Shown here: positions 1 to 11,245 of the stretch, in pieces
Layout of the letters: each line of letters starts with the position of its first letter
Numbering within the stretch: position 1 is the stretch's first letter
Assembly (NCBI GenBank): GCA_015501055.1
Contig: JADNYV010000009.1
Location: 310,001-374,000, forward strand
DNA length: 64,000 bases
Origin: Mucidula mucida
Taxonomy: Eukaryota > Basidiomycota > Agaricomycetes > Agaricales > Physalacriaceae
Direction of reading: 5' to 3'
Made by a program: the position numbers and the translations under genes
The notes under the pieces: model-generated
The model's input: only the letters and a program-made list of their open reading frames with translations
What the model was told of the DNA's origin: nothing
Databases searched by the model: none

Positions 1-471
1 TTACTGCAGCATGGAGCCGACGCAGGGCATGCAGATGTGGCGTCGCTACGAACAGGTTGAGCGGGGTTGCCGGCGAGAGACGAGGCTTCGCACGGACCAT
101 GTTACTCCTTGAGCCTTGACAGAAATGAGTACGGTCGATAACACCGCAACCACCAGGGCGGGATGCATTGCTGTTGAACGAGTGGGTGTTTAATGAGAGG
201 AGAAGTTGAACGTCGAACACGAGGATAATTAGTTGCCTTCGGGCGGTCGGCGAGGCACCAGGGCATTTCAAAGGTTACGAATCTGGGAATATTTTCTCAG
301 GGTGTGCGCAAGACGATGGACCAGGTCCTATAAAGACGACAGAGAAATAAATCACAAGGGATTCTTGCGTTAGAACGACCTGATTCGCTACAAAATAGTT
401 CGTTGAACAGAACACTACCAAATGCTACAAGACAGAAAACATAAAAAACCGACTCTGATCAATGATCATAT
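1..471. other. left edge, no firm gene
   Basis: No gene can be supported here. On the minus strand an ATG near position 102 opens a frame that stays open to the window edge (about 33 residues, basic and proline-rich), so a truncated coding region is possible. It is too short and featureless to call. The rest reads as the 3' flank of the GTPase gene that ends at 472. Confidence 0.3.
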
Positions 472-1737
472 CTAAACAGTCATGGACGCGAACTTGGCCA
501 ACACCGACATCAAGGCGGGCGGCTCTCTGAAGCGACGCCTAACTCCATCTCCAACCATCGCCTTCAAAAAACGTTCCTCGTCGAAGATAACCATATTAGC
601 CTTGCTTTTCTTCTCTGTAGTTTCCTTCGCAAACATTTCTCCATCAAGATAATCCGTATTGGCCTTCCTTCTCTTCGCTCGAACAATGGCCAACAACGTG
701 CTCCTGGAAATGAGGAAGACTTGCTGGTCAGCCAGGCCAGCTTGTGCAAGGTTATCTTGAACGTTGCGGCGCGTCATCTCTGCATAGTCCATGGAAATGC
801 GCTTCAGGCGCGCTGCCTCGTCCTCATCCTCCTCATCCTCATCGTCGGCATCTTCTTCCTCTTTTATCATGTTCGCAATGTACTGGTCCGATTTTGACCT
901 GACGATGTATGCAGGAATGCAATACTTCTTACAGGCCTTGAGTATCGCAATGTCGGTGGCGCAGAATCGGTCGGCAATGACCACAACAATGGCGTCAAAA
1001 ATGAACAGCCCTTGATTGTTGAAATAGTCCCAGTCGGATATATCGAGCGTTCCCGCGCCAGGAATATCGAACCAAAGGATAGGCTTGGAGGAATCGGGAT
1101 CAGCATAGCTGGCGACTACTTTGGTCGTCTCAACGGTGCCGGTTTTGGCGGCCCCGTCTTTGTTGGGAGATATCCCGCGTAGAGAATTAACGAGGGAGGA
1201 CTTTCCACAGCCGGATATGCCAGCTACGGCAATATGAATCATGTCTGGCGTGTAACCATAGCGCTTCTTCGTAGACTCGAATTGCTCCGGCGTAGGCCAA
1301 ACGTCTGGACGAGCACCGCGCTTGAGGTCGTCGCGCGCCTTCCGCGCTTCCTCTTCTTGGCGCTCCGCCTCCTGCTGGCAGCGACGCGCATGCTCCGCTG
1401 CTTCACGACGCTCCTTGTCTGCTTGCTGTGCCTTCTCCTGGGACTGCCGCGCTTCTTCCGCTCGTTCTTTGGCCTCCCGCTGGAAGCGTCGTGCATCTTC
1501 ATCCGACGCCTGTTGTTCGCGCTCGGCTGCCTCTGCCCTTTCACGAGCTTGCCGAGCCTCCTCCCCGAGCCTACGCGCATCCTCTTGACATTGGCGCCCT
1601 CTTTCCTCAGCCGCTTGTCGAGCGCGCTCGGCCTCTTCGGCGCGCTTAGCATTCTGAGCAGCCAAGCGCTCAGCTGCGTGATGTGATTCAATATCATGCA
1701 TGGTCGGGTTCTTTTTACTGCGCCCTCCGCATCCCAT
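472..1737 (-). CDS. IRG-type GTPase with N-terminal coiled coil
   Basis: Predicted P-loop GTPase of the immunity-related (IRG-like) class, about 421 residues. I chose the ATG at 1737 over the in-frame ATG at 1860 because the protein then begins MGCGG followed by a basic stretch, a classic N-myristoylation plus palmitoylation signal, and because a TTGCAG acceptor-like site lies just upstream. Residues ~17-140 are an Arg/Glu/Ala-rich heptad-like coiled coil. The G domain follows: P-loop GISGCGKSS at ~173-181, G3-like DIPG at ~224-227 and an SKSD motif at ~281-284 in the G4 position. An unusual Asp/Glu run (~293-307) follows G4. IRG proteins classically act at membranes; membrane anchoring here is inferred from the N-terminus. 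Long open frames on the opposite strand are shadows of the coiled-coil codons. The substrate or partner is unknown. Confidence 0.8.
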   Translation of the reverse strand: MGCGGRSKKNPTMHDIESHHAAERLAAQNAKRAEEAERARQAAEERGRQCQEDARRLGEEARQARERAEAAEREQQASDEDARRFQREAKERAEEARQSQEKAQQADKERREAAEHARRCQQEAERQEEEARKARDDLKRGARPDVWPTPEQFESTKKRYGYTPDMIHIAVAGISGCGKSSLVNSLRGISPNKDGAAKTGTVETTKVVASYADPDSSKPILWFDIPGAGTLDISDWDYFNNQGLFIFDAIVVVIADRFCATDIAILKACKKYCIPAYIVRSKSDQYIANMIKEEEDADDEDEEDEDEAARLKRISMDYAEMTRRNVQDNLAQAGLADQQVFLISRSTLLAIVRAKRRKANTDYLDGEMFAKETTEKKSKANMVIFDEERFLKAMVGDGVRRRFREPPALMSVLAKFASMTV

Positions 1738-2920
1738 TGTGTCTGCAAGGCAAACAATGAGAGAGGAACTGTAGGCAAAAAAATCTAACACACACTTTAC
1801 GATATGCCGAGCGAGTCCTTTAAAGGAGATGCAATGAGAGATTGATAGAGCTGGATACATATGAGCGGGATGAATAGCAATGGCAGAGAAGCACCGACTC
1901 TGCTGAAAAGCGTCTACCAGGAGCGAGTACCAGATGAGGCGAGAGTTGGGGTAAAGTTGAGAAGTGAAGTGATCATTATAAGACGTCGCTGAAGGATCAC
2001 GCTATCTCAGGAAGTGTCTCCCAAGCGCCCGAATATGCACACCGGAATGAATGTGAATCAAACTTCCGGGGTCGAAGGAAGAAAGTTTGTCTGGCGTCTC
2101 GTCTATGAAATGACCTACTTCACATCAGCACCTCTAGCATTGAATTGTGGTGAGCAGCTGTCTTCAACAAGATGCGCAGTTCCATTCAATCCGAGAACCC
2201 TAGATGCCCTTCGCCCTTTGACGAGCGATGAACGTGAACAAGCATAATTGAGTCAAGTGATATCACAAGAAGCATTTTGCGAATGCGCAGCAATGCACGG
2301 GCGAGGTGATAACAAAGAAAGACAGGCTACTAAGCAAAGTCGTCCTGGAAAGATGCTTCTTCAGTCCTTGATGTTGCATGCTAAGCCTAGTGTGTGGGAT
2401 ACAGCGCTTGGGAAGGTTCGTTGAGAAAGGAAGTTTGATTAGCATCGCACGTAACCCGGTCTCGTTGAAGCGAGCACCAGCATGTTCAGCTGAGATGGAG
2501 GTCACATTCTCTCAACGAGGAAAAGAATTCGGAGGGTACCGTCAAAACATCAAATTGCATCCACCAGGAAAGCCGCTGACAAGGTGCGGACAACTGAACG
2601 AAATCCACTTTGTAACGTAGATGGGCAAGTGTCCCAAGCAGAGAGAAGAGCCATAGTTTCTAAATGGCCGATAGTGTTATGACATGCACCTGAGAATAAG
2701 GCGACTCCGAGCTGACTTTCCATGAGGGAAAATCCCGCCTCTACACCCGACGTCCCACAAAGTATTTCCTGCGAGGAGGGACGAGCACGTGACTTTATCT
2801 CCGAGTCGTGTTTCAAGTCCCGCCGATCGGAACTCCGATGCTTGCTCTTGACTCTATTGTTCCCAACTCCCGACTTTGAGGCGGCATTGCATCGACCGCG
2901 AAGAATCCAGATCAGCTATC
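1738..2920. other. intergenic region between divergent genes
   Basis: About 1.2 kb separates the GTPase start (minus strand) from the polymerase start (plus strand), so it should hold both promoters. A CAG-type acceptor directly upstream of 1737 suggests the GTPase transcript has a 5' UTR intron. Several open frames of 60-90 codons exist but show no recognisable domain or splice logic. I see no RNA gene or repeat. Confidence 0.4.
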
Positions 2921-5900
2921 ATGGAACCGGATATTGCGGCCTTCTTCACTGAACAGGATGAATGCATGAATGTTGTCGACCAAGACTTCCAGGACTTCCT
3001 AAGTCAGACTGCATCTCCAGCAACACCGTAGGCCCCTCCTCCCGACTACGCGCTTCTCTCTGATTTAAATAAAAACGTAGACTTGTGATGGGAAAGGGCG
3101 CGTCTACAAGTTTCAACCCAACTCCAGAAGGCAACTCCTCGGTCAAGGCACCGAGACCGTCGTCTGACACTGGATGCGAAGCTCACGAAGAATCTTCTCC
3201 CAATGTACATGAAGCTTCGTCACCACTTCCTCGGTACGCGCTCCACGTTACTTAGAAATGTGGCGCCTCATAATTACGCGTAGTGGTAGTAAGCGAAGGG
3301 GTGATGCACTATCGTCGAGTCCCTCAGCAAAGAAGCGCAAGAAAACAAAGCCTAGGTCAGTACCTTCTCTGCTCCGTGGGTTGCAGTACTATCACTCATC
3401 AACGTTAGCTCGTCGGCGATAGTCGAACATTCTTCTCCGCAAGTCTCTCGCACGAGACAAGGGCGGGCGGCTAAGTCTTCAAAACCCTCCAACTTGCAAA
3501 TGCGTCGTGGCGAGAGCACATCATCCATTGAAGAAATCACATCGTAAGTCAAGTTGACTTTCCATCATCAGCTCTCATCGTATCCGCATAGTGATGTCTT
3601 CTCGAAGTCTGTAGGCTCGAGGTCAAAAGCCTCTGGACTCCCAGCCCAAAAATCCCATTTAGACGTTAAGCCGCGGGGTACAGATGTTGGCGCCGCAGTA
3701 GCTAGCTCATCTGGCAAGGTTACGGCACCCATGAGAGCTGAATCTAGCGATTTGGCCCAACAGATGGCCAGCCGTGTTGCCTCACTAACACGCAAGAGCG
3801 CTCAGCCCCGTGTCCACAAAGCCAAAGTTCTCTCGTCGCCGTCTCCTCAGGTCCGAAGGTCCACAACAAAAACGAAGAAGACACCACCCCAGAATACTTT
3901 GTCAAAGACCAAGCCGGTGGATCCGGCGAAGTTTCCCCCCGAGCAGTACGCCCAGTATCTGTTGGAAAAAAAGCAACGAGATGAAGACGATCCCGCTGTA
4001 AAGGTTAAGCCAGTCCCACAGTTCCTGCTCGGCATGAATATTTTTTATTGTGGAGGGGAGTCTGGCGCAGTAAGCCAGACCACTACAAGGAGAATGAAAC
4101 TCGTGAGTCGTCCCGAACTTCATGCCAGTCGTCATTACTTACACGAAGGAACAGCTATTGAAATATGGCGCCAACTTACAACCGAAGTATCACTCCGACC
4201 AAGTCTCCCACATAGTTGTTGATAAGTGGGTCGAACTTGGGGTCCTTTTATCCAAGATCGGGCTCAAGAAACACGATCAAATTCCGGACCGCATTCCAAG
4301 CGTGCGATGGGAGTGGGTTGCAGACGGAATCGTACCTGCCAACAACGCGTCGGATCCCAACAAAGTGATCACGCTGAAGGAATACTGGCACTTTGCTGCC
4401 TATCTGGAACGATTTGACGCTGGTAGTGAAAGTAGCTCCAGTACGAAGCAGAAGAGCGGGAGGTCGCTTAACAAGACTGGCAGCCATACGTTGTTCGTAA
4501 AGAGCTCCAGCGTTCACAAGCCTTACTCATCATTTCCTAGGTCTTTTAAAGTTGCCCGCCCTGAAGAGGACTTTGACTCCGATAGAGAAGAATATGATCC
4601 GGTTCCGGGGCCGTCCTCTCTTGGTCGACAGGACGGTAGCGTAAACGAGGCGTCTTCAAGTTCGGAAATGATAGCGGAAGAACCTCAAGTATACCAGCCA
4701 TCACCTGGCGACCCCCTTGCCGAGTTCTATGTTCAAGCAACTGTTGAACACTTCGAGCAGGTCAGTCATGTAATCTGCACTGAAGCTTGTGTTCTGATTT
4801 TTGTCAAAGTGGTCTCGTCATGGTGAAGTCGATTCAGCTGAAACGGACAACTTAGATTCCGAAGCAAGCGAGACCAAGGCGGTCGTAAAAAAAACAACGA
4901 AAGCAAGTAATTGGGTGCGTCAGGATGACCGATCAACACTCAACACTCACTTCTGCTCAGACCTGCGATAAGCCGGGCCAGAAGAGTTGCCCTAATCAGT
5001 TTATCATTGACAAGGTAGCACGGCCTGCTTTTGAACATTGTTCTCTCACGAATTCATAACCACAGCTCGCGGAGCTCCAGAAGTTACACGAGGAGAAACC
5101 TGATCCTGATAGTTGTTGGAAAGTTCTAGCCCTCAGGCGAGGTAACAACAGATCGCTCTTAGTACTTACTGAAGATTGATCTCGCTTCCTTCGTAGCTAT
5201 TCGCGCGCTCAAGGTCTACCCCACACCCGTCAAGTCCCTTGAAGAAGCAGCAGCCCTTGACGGTGTTGGGATTAAGACCGCTGCCAAGGTAGATCGCTTT
5301 CCTTCCCGCCGGGAGTTCCTTCATTGATATGCGGCACGTAGATTTGGGAAATAATCAGCACCGGAGAGCTGCGTCGAATCGGATACGAAACCACAGATTG
5401 TGTCAAGGTGACACGTATCTTCCTAGGTATATATGGCGTCGGTAGGTTAACGTTCATTTCATTCGGGTTTGGCCACTGCTCACGACTCGGTCCAGGTCCA
5501 ACAACAGCTCTTAAATGGTATAACGGCGGTGCGCGCACCTTGGAAGATGCCAGGCAAGAGAAATTCCGCATTAAGATGTCGGAAGCTCAGCGAATCGGCC
5601 TGCATAACTATGACGGTTAGGGCCTCCTTTACATTGCCCGCAGCAATCTGATGACGATGACGCCTTGCAGATATCAACTCGCGCATGCCGCGGGACGAAG
5701 CTAAGGCTCTCTTCGACCTCATCAAGCCCATCGGTGTGTGGCCTAGTCTATCTTGGTTCCGTACTCATCTACTCTTAGCCCTGGCTATCGATCCTAAGCT
5801 CTTCGTCGAGATCATGGGCAGTTATCGCAGAGGCAAGGCCGATTGCGGTGATATCGACATTATGATAACAAGGGACCCTAGTGACGGCAAAAACCACGCT

Positions 5901-6524
5901 GGTGAGTTTTTATCTTTCGAACATATGAAGATTTCTGAACAGTAGATAGGTGTGCTGGCGAAGCTACTACAGAAACTCCACGACGTTGGGATATTGACCG
6001 ATGACTTGGCTCTTCCGGAGAACCCATGGGATCTGGAGGCCATCTATCGTGGTCTTTGCCACCTTCCGAAAGAGGGCTCGCGGAAGCGCCGTATCGACTT
6101 TTTGACAGTGCCTTGGAGATCAAGAGGCGCTGCGCTTTTGTATTACACGGTAAGCAAGCAAATAACGCTACTTTTGGTATCTGCTTACCGGGCGTCATAG
6201 GGAGACGACATCGTGAGTACAGAATCTTCTTTGAGTTTATTCACTAAACGTACACTTGCAGTTCAATCGCGCTATGCGGCTGAAGGCCAACCATGCGGGA
6301 TATTCACTGAATCAAAAGGGATTGTTCGAGGGAGTCATTCGTAATCCCAGCAATCGCACTATCAAGCTGGACGCTGGTTCGTTGGTTCCTACTCTGTTAC
6401 AGGGCTTGCTAATGAGGTGTCATTCACAGGGATACTGCGCGCGTCGGAGACGGAGGAAGAAATCTTTGAGATTCTAAAGGTGCCCTGGCAAGAGCCGCAC
6501 GAACGCGTCAGGAACTTTAATTGA
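2921..6524 (+). CDS. POL4: DNA polymerase X family (lambda / Pol IV-like)
   Basis: Template-dependent gap-filling polymerase of family X, expected in base-excision repair and non-homologous end joining. Starts at MEPDIAAFF (2921) and ends in WQEPHERVRNFN (stop 6522-6524). Many short introns interrupt it; the first donor is at ~3029. In order: a Ser/Lys-rich linker, a BRCT domain (from FLLGMNIFYCGG near 4020 through VRWEWVADGI near 4330), a second Ser-rich linker, the 8-kDa helix-hairpin-helix region (~5050-5290), a second HhH (LGIYGVGPTTAL, ~5420-5510) and the polymerase core. The core holds GSYRRGKADCGDIDIM (~5818-5865) with the two metal-binding Asp residues, the third in RRIDFLTVPW (~6090) and the YYTGDDIFNRAMRL motif split by an intron near 6150-6260. 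BRCT plus X core fits Pol lambda/Pol4; a TdT/mu-like assignment is less likely but not excluded. Confidence 0.92.
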
Positions 6525-7311
6525 ATCCTACGACACGAGAGAGGCAGCGACCGGTAGGTCTATCGATTGTTGCCAGTGCGAACGAACCTCTGACAGTGTT
6601 CGCGTCGTTGTAAATATGATATTCAATATGTAGGATTGACTGGGCACATGTTACCACATTGAGTAGATCTATGTAGAGAGTTATCTTTGTATAACAGAAA
6701 GCGACCAAGGTTTCCGTACGACTTACGCGCAGAACCTACACTCCAACTGAGCAAGGGTAGACAAGTCGACGCCCATGCCTTTTTCGAAAAAGTCGTATTA
6801 GTGTTTGAACTGGCGTTCCAACTTTTCCAACCAGAGCTCCTCAAGCAAACCGAATGGCTCGGTGAGGAGAATGGGTATTACCTTTGTCGGTATACAGAAC
6901 TTAGCGGACTTCCATCTCCGGGTTTTCTTTGAATAACGCGACAAGGGCAGGTATGATAAGTTTAAGAGCAGCAGAGTCCGCCTCGGAGGGAAGAAGAGAA
7001 TGTCAGAGTGCGTTCCGCTTCTTTCTAACGCGAGAGAAAGATTGCTGCAACGCGATAGATATACAGGCCGAGCGATAGACAGTGCTATGTTCGCCCACAA
7101 GGAGAGCGGCCCGCCTTTAGCATCGTGAGACTCTGGCGAGATTCCAAGGAGCGGCAGAGTTATCGCCGACGGTGTACCCCCCTGCACCGAGTATGGTGAA
7201 AATGGTGAACAAGATATCGTCTGGGAGGTTCTGCACAGTGGCCGTCAATGATGATAGAAGGCTGTTAAGGTTGAATGAATGGTATGCCAAATATGGCCAA
7301 CTGCAGAGCAC
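6525..7311 (-). pseudogene. F-box-like protein, disrupted
   Basis: The minus strand from 7311 encodes an F-box-like stretch: NLPDDILFTIFTILGAGG followed by PWNLARVSR, the usual place of the 'vC+.W+.ia...P.LW' segment. The matching continuation GPLSLWANIALSI with LSRCSNLSLALER (to ~6798) is in another frame, and a stop (TGC TAA) sits where the conserved Trp-Arg segment should be. Several residues also seem deleted. No GT-AG intron can bridge so short a gap. This looks like a broken F-box gene; sequencing error is an alternative given the indels in neighbouring eL8. Bases 6525-6797 hold no clear continuation. Confidence 0.45.
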
Positions 7312-7538
7312 AGCTTGTGAGCAGAAGAAATGCGAGCTGAAAAAGATAAATTCGATTGAATTTGATAAACGCAGAATGCTAAAATATACGGAGGAACATG
7401 CACGCGCAGATAGAAAGATGGGTGGATTTCAATCGTGTTAAGTGACGTGGGAAAGTATTTGTCAGCTCGATAAACCTTGTCTCCTCGTCAACGCCAACGA
7501 CATCAAGACTCCCTCAAGACCGTCAAGAATCCCTCAAA

Positions 7539-8711
7539 ATGGTGAGCAGCCGCTATCATATGGCTCGGAGCTCTAGCACACGCGGTCTCCTCGTTGAAAC
7601 TTAAAAAACGAGTTGGATGGTAAGTTCCGCTTTGGATGACCTTTCTCGCTAATCTGACTAGAATGTAGACCGCGCCAGCAAATTCACAGTTAGTCGCTGA
7701 GCATTTGCAATGAAGCACTATATACGCTGGGCCTGCATCGAGAGATGTATGGCGCTAGAGCTCCGAAGCCCAAGAAAATCAGAATGATTACTGATTGCTT
7801 CGTCTCAATGACCAGCCTCCCAAAACGAAAGCCGGATCCGCCAAGAAGCCCGCTGCTGCGCCCTTCGGTGCCAGCAAAGCGACCAAGGCGAAGAAGAACC
7901 CTCTTTTCGAGGCCAAGCCCAAAAACTTTGGTATCGGTGAGTCAAATCATATAGATGCGCCGCACTTTTTGTTGACAGCGATACAGGCCAGGATGTCCAG
8001 CATACCACCGACTTGACTCGTTTCGTCAAATGGCCTGAATACGTCCGCCTCCAGCGCCAAAAGGTTATCCTGAACCAGCGCCTGAAGGTTCCCCCTGCCA
8101 TCGCGCAGTTTACACACACGCTCGACAAGAACACTGCTACTCAATTGTTCAAGCTTTGAACAAGTATCGTCCCGAGACTACCGCCGAGAAGAAGGCTCGT
8201 CTCACAGCTACCGCTGCTGCTGCCGCCGAAGACAAGAAGGAGGTTTGTGCGCATCTGTTGATATATTGTTTTTCTCATTCTGGCGTAGGAGACCAAGAAG
8301 CCTCTATTCGTCAAGTACGGCCTCAACCACATCGTTGCCCTCATCGAGGCCAAGAAGGCATCGCTCGTCGTATCGCCACGATGTCGACCCCATCGAGCTC
8401 GTCGTCTACCTGCCCGCTCTTGCCGCAAGATGGGTGTACCCTACGTTATCGTCAAGGGGAAAGCGCGTCTCGGCACAGTCGTTCACAAAAAGACTGCCGC
8501 CGTTGTCGCCCTTCAGGATGTGAAGAGCGAGGACCAGCGGGAACTCGCTACCCTCGTCAGTGCTGCCAAGGCGAATTTCTCTGACAAGTACGAGGAGCAG
8601 CGCAGACAGTGGGGTGGAGGACTCCGTGGCAACAAGTCCACTCAAATGCTCCGCAAGCGCGCCAAGGCTGCTGGCCAGAGCGTGACTTCTGCATCGCTCG
8701 GCAAGCTCTGA
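7539..8711 (+). CDS. RPL8: 60S ribosomal protein eL8 (L7a/L8)
   Basis: Large-subunit ribosomal protein. Exon 1 is only the ATG (7539-7541), directly followed by a GTGAGC donor; exon 2 starts at 7816 ([12 protein letters not shown]) and ends at 7936; exon 3 runs 7987-8242; exon 4 runs 8289-8711. Diagnostic stretches are [80 protein letters not shown] and [17 protein letters not shown]. The frame breaks once near 8154-8157 (one T too few before NKYRPE). It then leaves frame between ~8370 and ~8423, where three separate one-base losses replace the conserved [18 protein letters not shown] segment with nonsense before the frame returns. Because eL8 is essential, these are best read as sequence errors. 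Start and splice sites are otherwise convincing. Confidence 0.93.
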
Positions 8712-8883
8712 ACGGGTTTATTTGACGGTCTTGGGGTCAACTTAGTATGCTATGTACTGTAGATATGCTCATGTTATACAGTATGGATGTGATGTTCGCT
8801 TGTACTGTTTCCCAAATGATTGTGCATTAACCAAGTACACGCAACCCTGATTTAGGGTCAGAGATTTCTTACCGCCTGCTTTG

Positions 8884-9728
8884 ATGGTCTTCTCGCCTTT
8901 GGATCTGCCTCCAGGCGTCATCCAGCTGATAACGGATCAACTAGCCTCCCCAGCAGACTACATCCTGCACCAACTCATCGCCTCGCACAGCAAAGAACAG
9001 AAACAGTCGAAACGCATAGTCTTGTCCGTCTCGCAGTCGTGGGCTAGATGGCAGGCGATTGCCTTGAAAAATGTGCGCGCTCTCTCTCTTTCCTTTGCTA
9101 TACATTGCCCTCACACTGCGTAGAGCGTGAACTTGACGCAGCAGAAAACCTCTGGATCGCTGCTTTTCATCGACGCAGGGAGCATGGCGCTGAAGGACGT
9201 ATACCGCGATACCGTGGACAGTTTATCACCGGGGGCGCTGGTGATCCTGGACGACGTGTCGACGTTGGAGTGGACGGGAACCCGCTGCTCGATATCGTGC
9301 GCTTTTGTCGCGCGTTACGCGCTCAGTGTCTCAAGGCGAGTTACTCTTGGATCTTCCCTTTCTTAAGAAAAAAAACTAGAATAATATAATCTAGAGTCAG
9401 GCTACGCTCGTCATCCGCCATCATATAACGGTGCCCGATTCGCCCGACCAGCTCTTCAGGAATTGTTGCAGCTGGCTACGTATCACGTCGATGTCAAGCC
9501 CTTGTCTAGCGGGAGGAGCGGTGCCGTCAGCGGAGAGGTAATCGCTAAAATGTCTGGATGTAGGGATCTGTTGACGAGGCTGCTTTATAGGTAGCGCTGC
9601 ATCTTGCCCCGAACGCGTCTCCGAACCAGTCAATCAAGCCTATTCCAAGAAGTCGCGCCGTGCAATACCGATTGACAGACTCGGGCGCGGTATTTTTCGA
9701 GAGAGGGAATAGCAAGGGCGTCTTGTAA
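8884..9728 (+). CDS. ELP6: Elongator complex subunit Elp6
   Basis: RecA-fold accessory subunit of Elongator, which with Elp4 and Elp5 forms the hexameric ring needed for tRNA wobble-uridine modification. Begins MVFSPLDLPPGVIQLITDQL at 8884; family features are LHQLIASH, VLSVSQSWARWQAIALKN, SGSLLFIDAGS, SPGALVILDDVSTLEW, DIVRFCRALRAQCLK, TLVIRHH, LATYHVDVKPLSSGRSGAVSGE and the C-terminal RAVQYRLTDSGAVFFERG, ending at the stop 9726-9728. Introns lie near 9061-9126, 9336-9400 (apparent GC-AG donor GCGAGT) and 9533-9591. Two one-base losses, near 9276 and 9461, break the frame within otherwise conserved sequence. It starts about 170 bases after the eL8 stop on the same strand. Confidence 0.8.
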
Positions 9729-10101
9729 CGCGAGATGTAGGCTATCCTGCCCCCCAGAGTTACTTCACAAGCTGATTGAAATGTCAGATTGAGGTATTCT
9801 GTTATCTTGAAATCATCCCGCTACCAAACGCGTAGACGACAGCCGTGCCCAGTCGCAGGAGGTCAATCGAGATACTTGGTGCTTTCATTTCACCCCGCCC
9901 AGCGGGATGAAAGTGCCTCGTTCAATAACAAAGTACTGCATGTAAACGTACGGGGCACAAGTCTGGGCGAGTCAAGGAATGAAGATCAGAATAAACCTGG
10001 AATCAACGTAGCTCTACGACGAACAGCCTGGTTTTATCACACTCGCTGAAACGATTCATAATTCTATACATTGGCTTAGCTTTATACTATAAACTACACA
10101 T
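9729..10101. other. convergent intergenic region
   Basis: Space between the convergent 3' ends of ELP6 and the aldo/keto reductase. It holds one compact hairpin (9882-9913: CTTTCAT pairs with ATGAAAG, inner CCCGC with GCGGG) but no gene I can support. Confidence 0.4.
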
Positions 10102-11245
10102 CTACTCGCAATCAGGGAACCCAAGCGAGCCCCATCCAGTCCAGTTCGGGTTGCAAACACGGAAATGTGCCGTTTTGTCAATGTCCTCGAGTTTCTGGAC
10201 CTCCTCCTCGCTAAGGTCAATGATAGTGAGGTTGGCTACAGGTAAATCATGTTGAACATCTATATAGAAATTGCAGTAGCCAGATATACGCACAGATGAT
10301 ACGCGACTCGGTCACACTCTTGGAGAGGACGGTAATGTTGGGCTTGTTGGCCTGGAGCGAAAGGAGGACGTTGGCTGGAGTGACGTTGTGCGCCTTGGCG
10401 ATCTCGGTGACAATCTCGTTGGTGAGCAGAGGCGAATTGTCGGATCCTAGTGGAGAATACGCGGTGACAGAGATGCCCTTCTCAGCGCAAAACTCGAGGA
10501 CGTCTTTCTGCGTGCAGGACCTGTCGACGGTGCTTAGCAACGCGTTTGCACGCAGGCACGACGCAGAACTTACGGGTGTAACTCTATCTGGTTGACGGCG
10601 GGCACAACGGTCGCGATGTCGAGGAGCTTCTTCATCCACGACACGGAAATGTTCGAGACACCGATCGCCTTGATCTTCTCGGGGTACTTCTTGTACAGCT
10701 CCTCCATCTTCTTCCAGGTGTCCAGCCAGTTGACCTGTTTCCGCGCGTCAATATACACCAAAACAATCAATATAAAAACGTACGGTAAAGTCCGCAGTGC
10801 TGCCGTTAAGCATGGGCGCAGGCCAGTGCATGAGCCCTAAAACGCGGTCAGCTGCAAGGAAAACGACAATGCAGAAATGAGGCAATCGCACAGAGATCGA
10901 GGTAATCGGTCTCGAGCTTCTCGAGCGACGCGAAGAGAGCCTTCTCCGGCTCCTTCTGATCGGGATTATCGAGCTTGGTGGTGAGGAAAAACGACTCGCG
11001 CGGGACACCCGACGCCTTGATCCCCTTCCCGACCTCGCTCTCGTTGGCATACGCCGTGGCGGTGTCGATATGCTTGTATCCATGCTTGAGCGCAATCTCC
11101 ACAGCACGCTCTACAGCACCGGGCTGGCTTTTCCAGGTGCCTATGATCCATGAGCGCGATGGAGGACAGATGTGAGAGGCATACCGAAGCCGAGAGTGGG
11201 CATCTCAGCGCCAGTGTTGAGTTTGACAGATTTCGACGCAGGCAT
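10102..11245 (-). CDS. aldo/keto reductase
   Basis: NAD(P)H-dependent oxidoreductase of the AKR superfamily, (beta/alpha)8 barrel, probably cytosolic, resembling fungal glycerol/xylose-type reductases. Starts MPASKSVKLNTGAEMPTLGF at 11245; several introns follow. The catalytic tetrad is complete: Asp in HIDTATAY, Tyr in ATAYANE, Lys in LTTKLD and His in LMHWPAPM. Later segments are KAIGVSNISVSWMKKLL, PAVNQIELHP, KGISVTAYSPLGS and the cofactor-binding VTPANVLLSL / TVLSKSVTESRI. It ends with WTGWGSLGFPDCE and a TAG at 10102-10104. The exact substrate cannot be read from sequence. Confidence 0.88.

Noticed and set aside
1234..1778. Long open frames opposite and shifted to the IRG-like gene (up to 179 codons)
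   Set aside because: They mirror the repetitive Arg/Glu/Ala codons of the coiled coil and show Arg- or Ser-rich composition without domains; shadows of the real frame.
7542..7815. C/D snoRNA in the first eL8 intron
   Set aside because: Box C candidates match the consensus poorly and no terminal stem was found; kept only as a low-interest check.
9882..9913. Hairpin as a transcription terminator
   Set aside because: Rho-independent logic does not apply to nuclear fungal genes; probably a chance or minor structural element.
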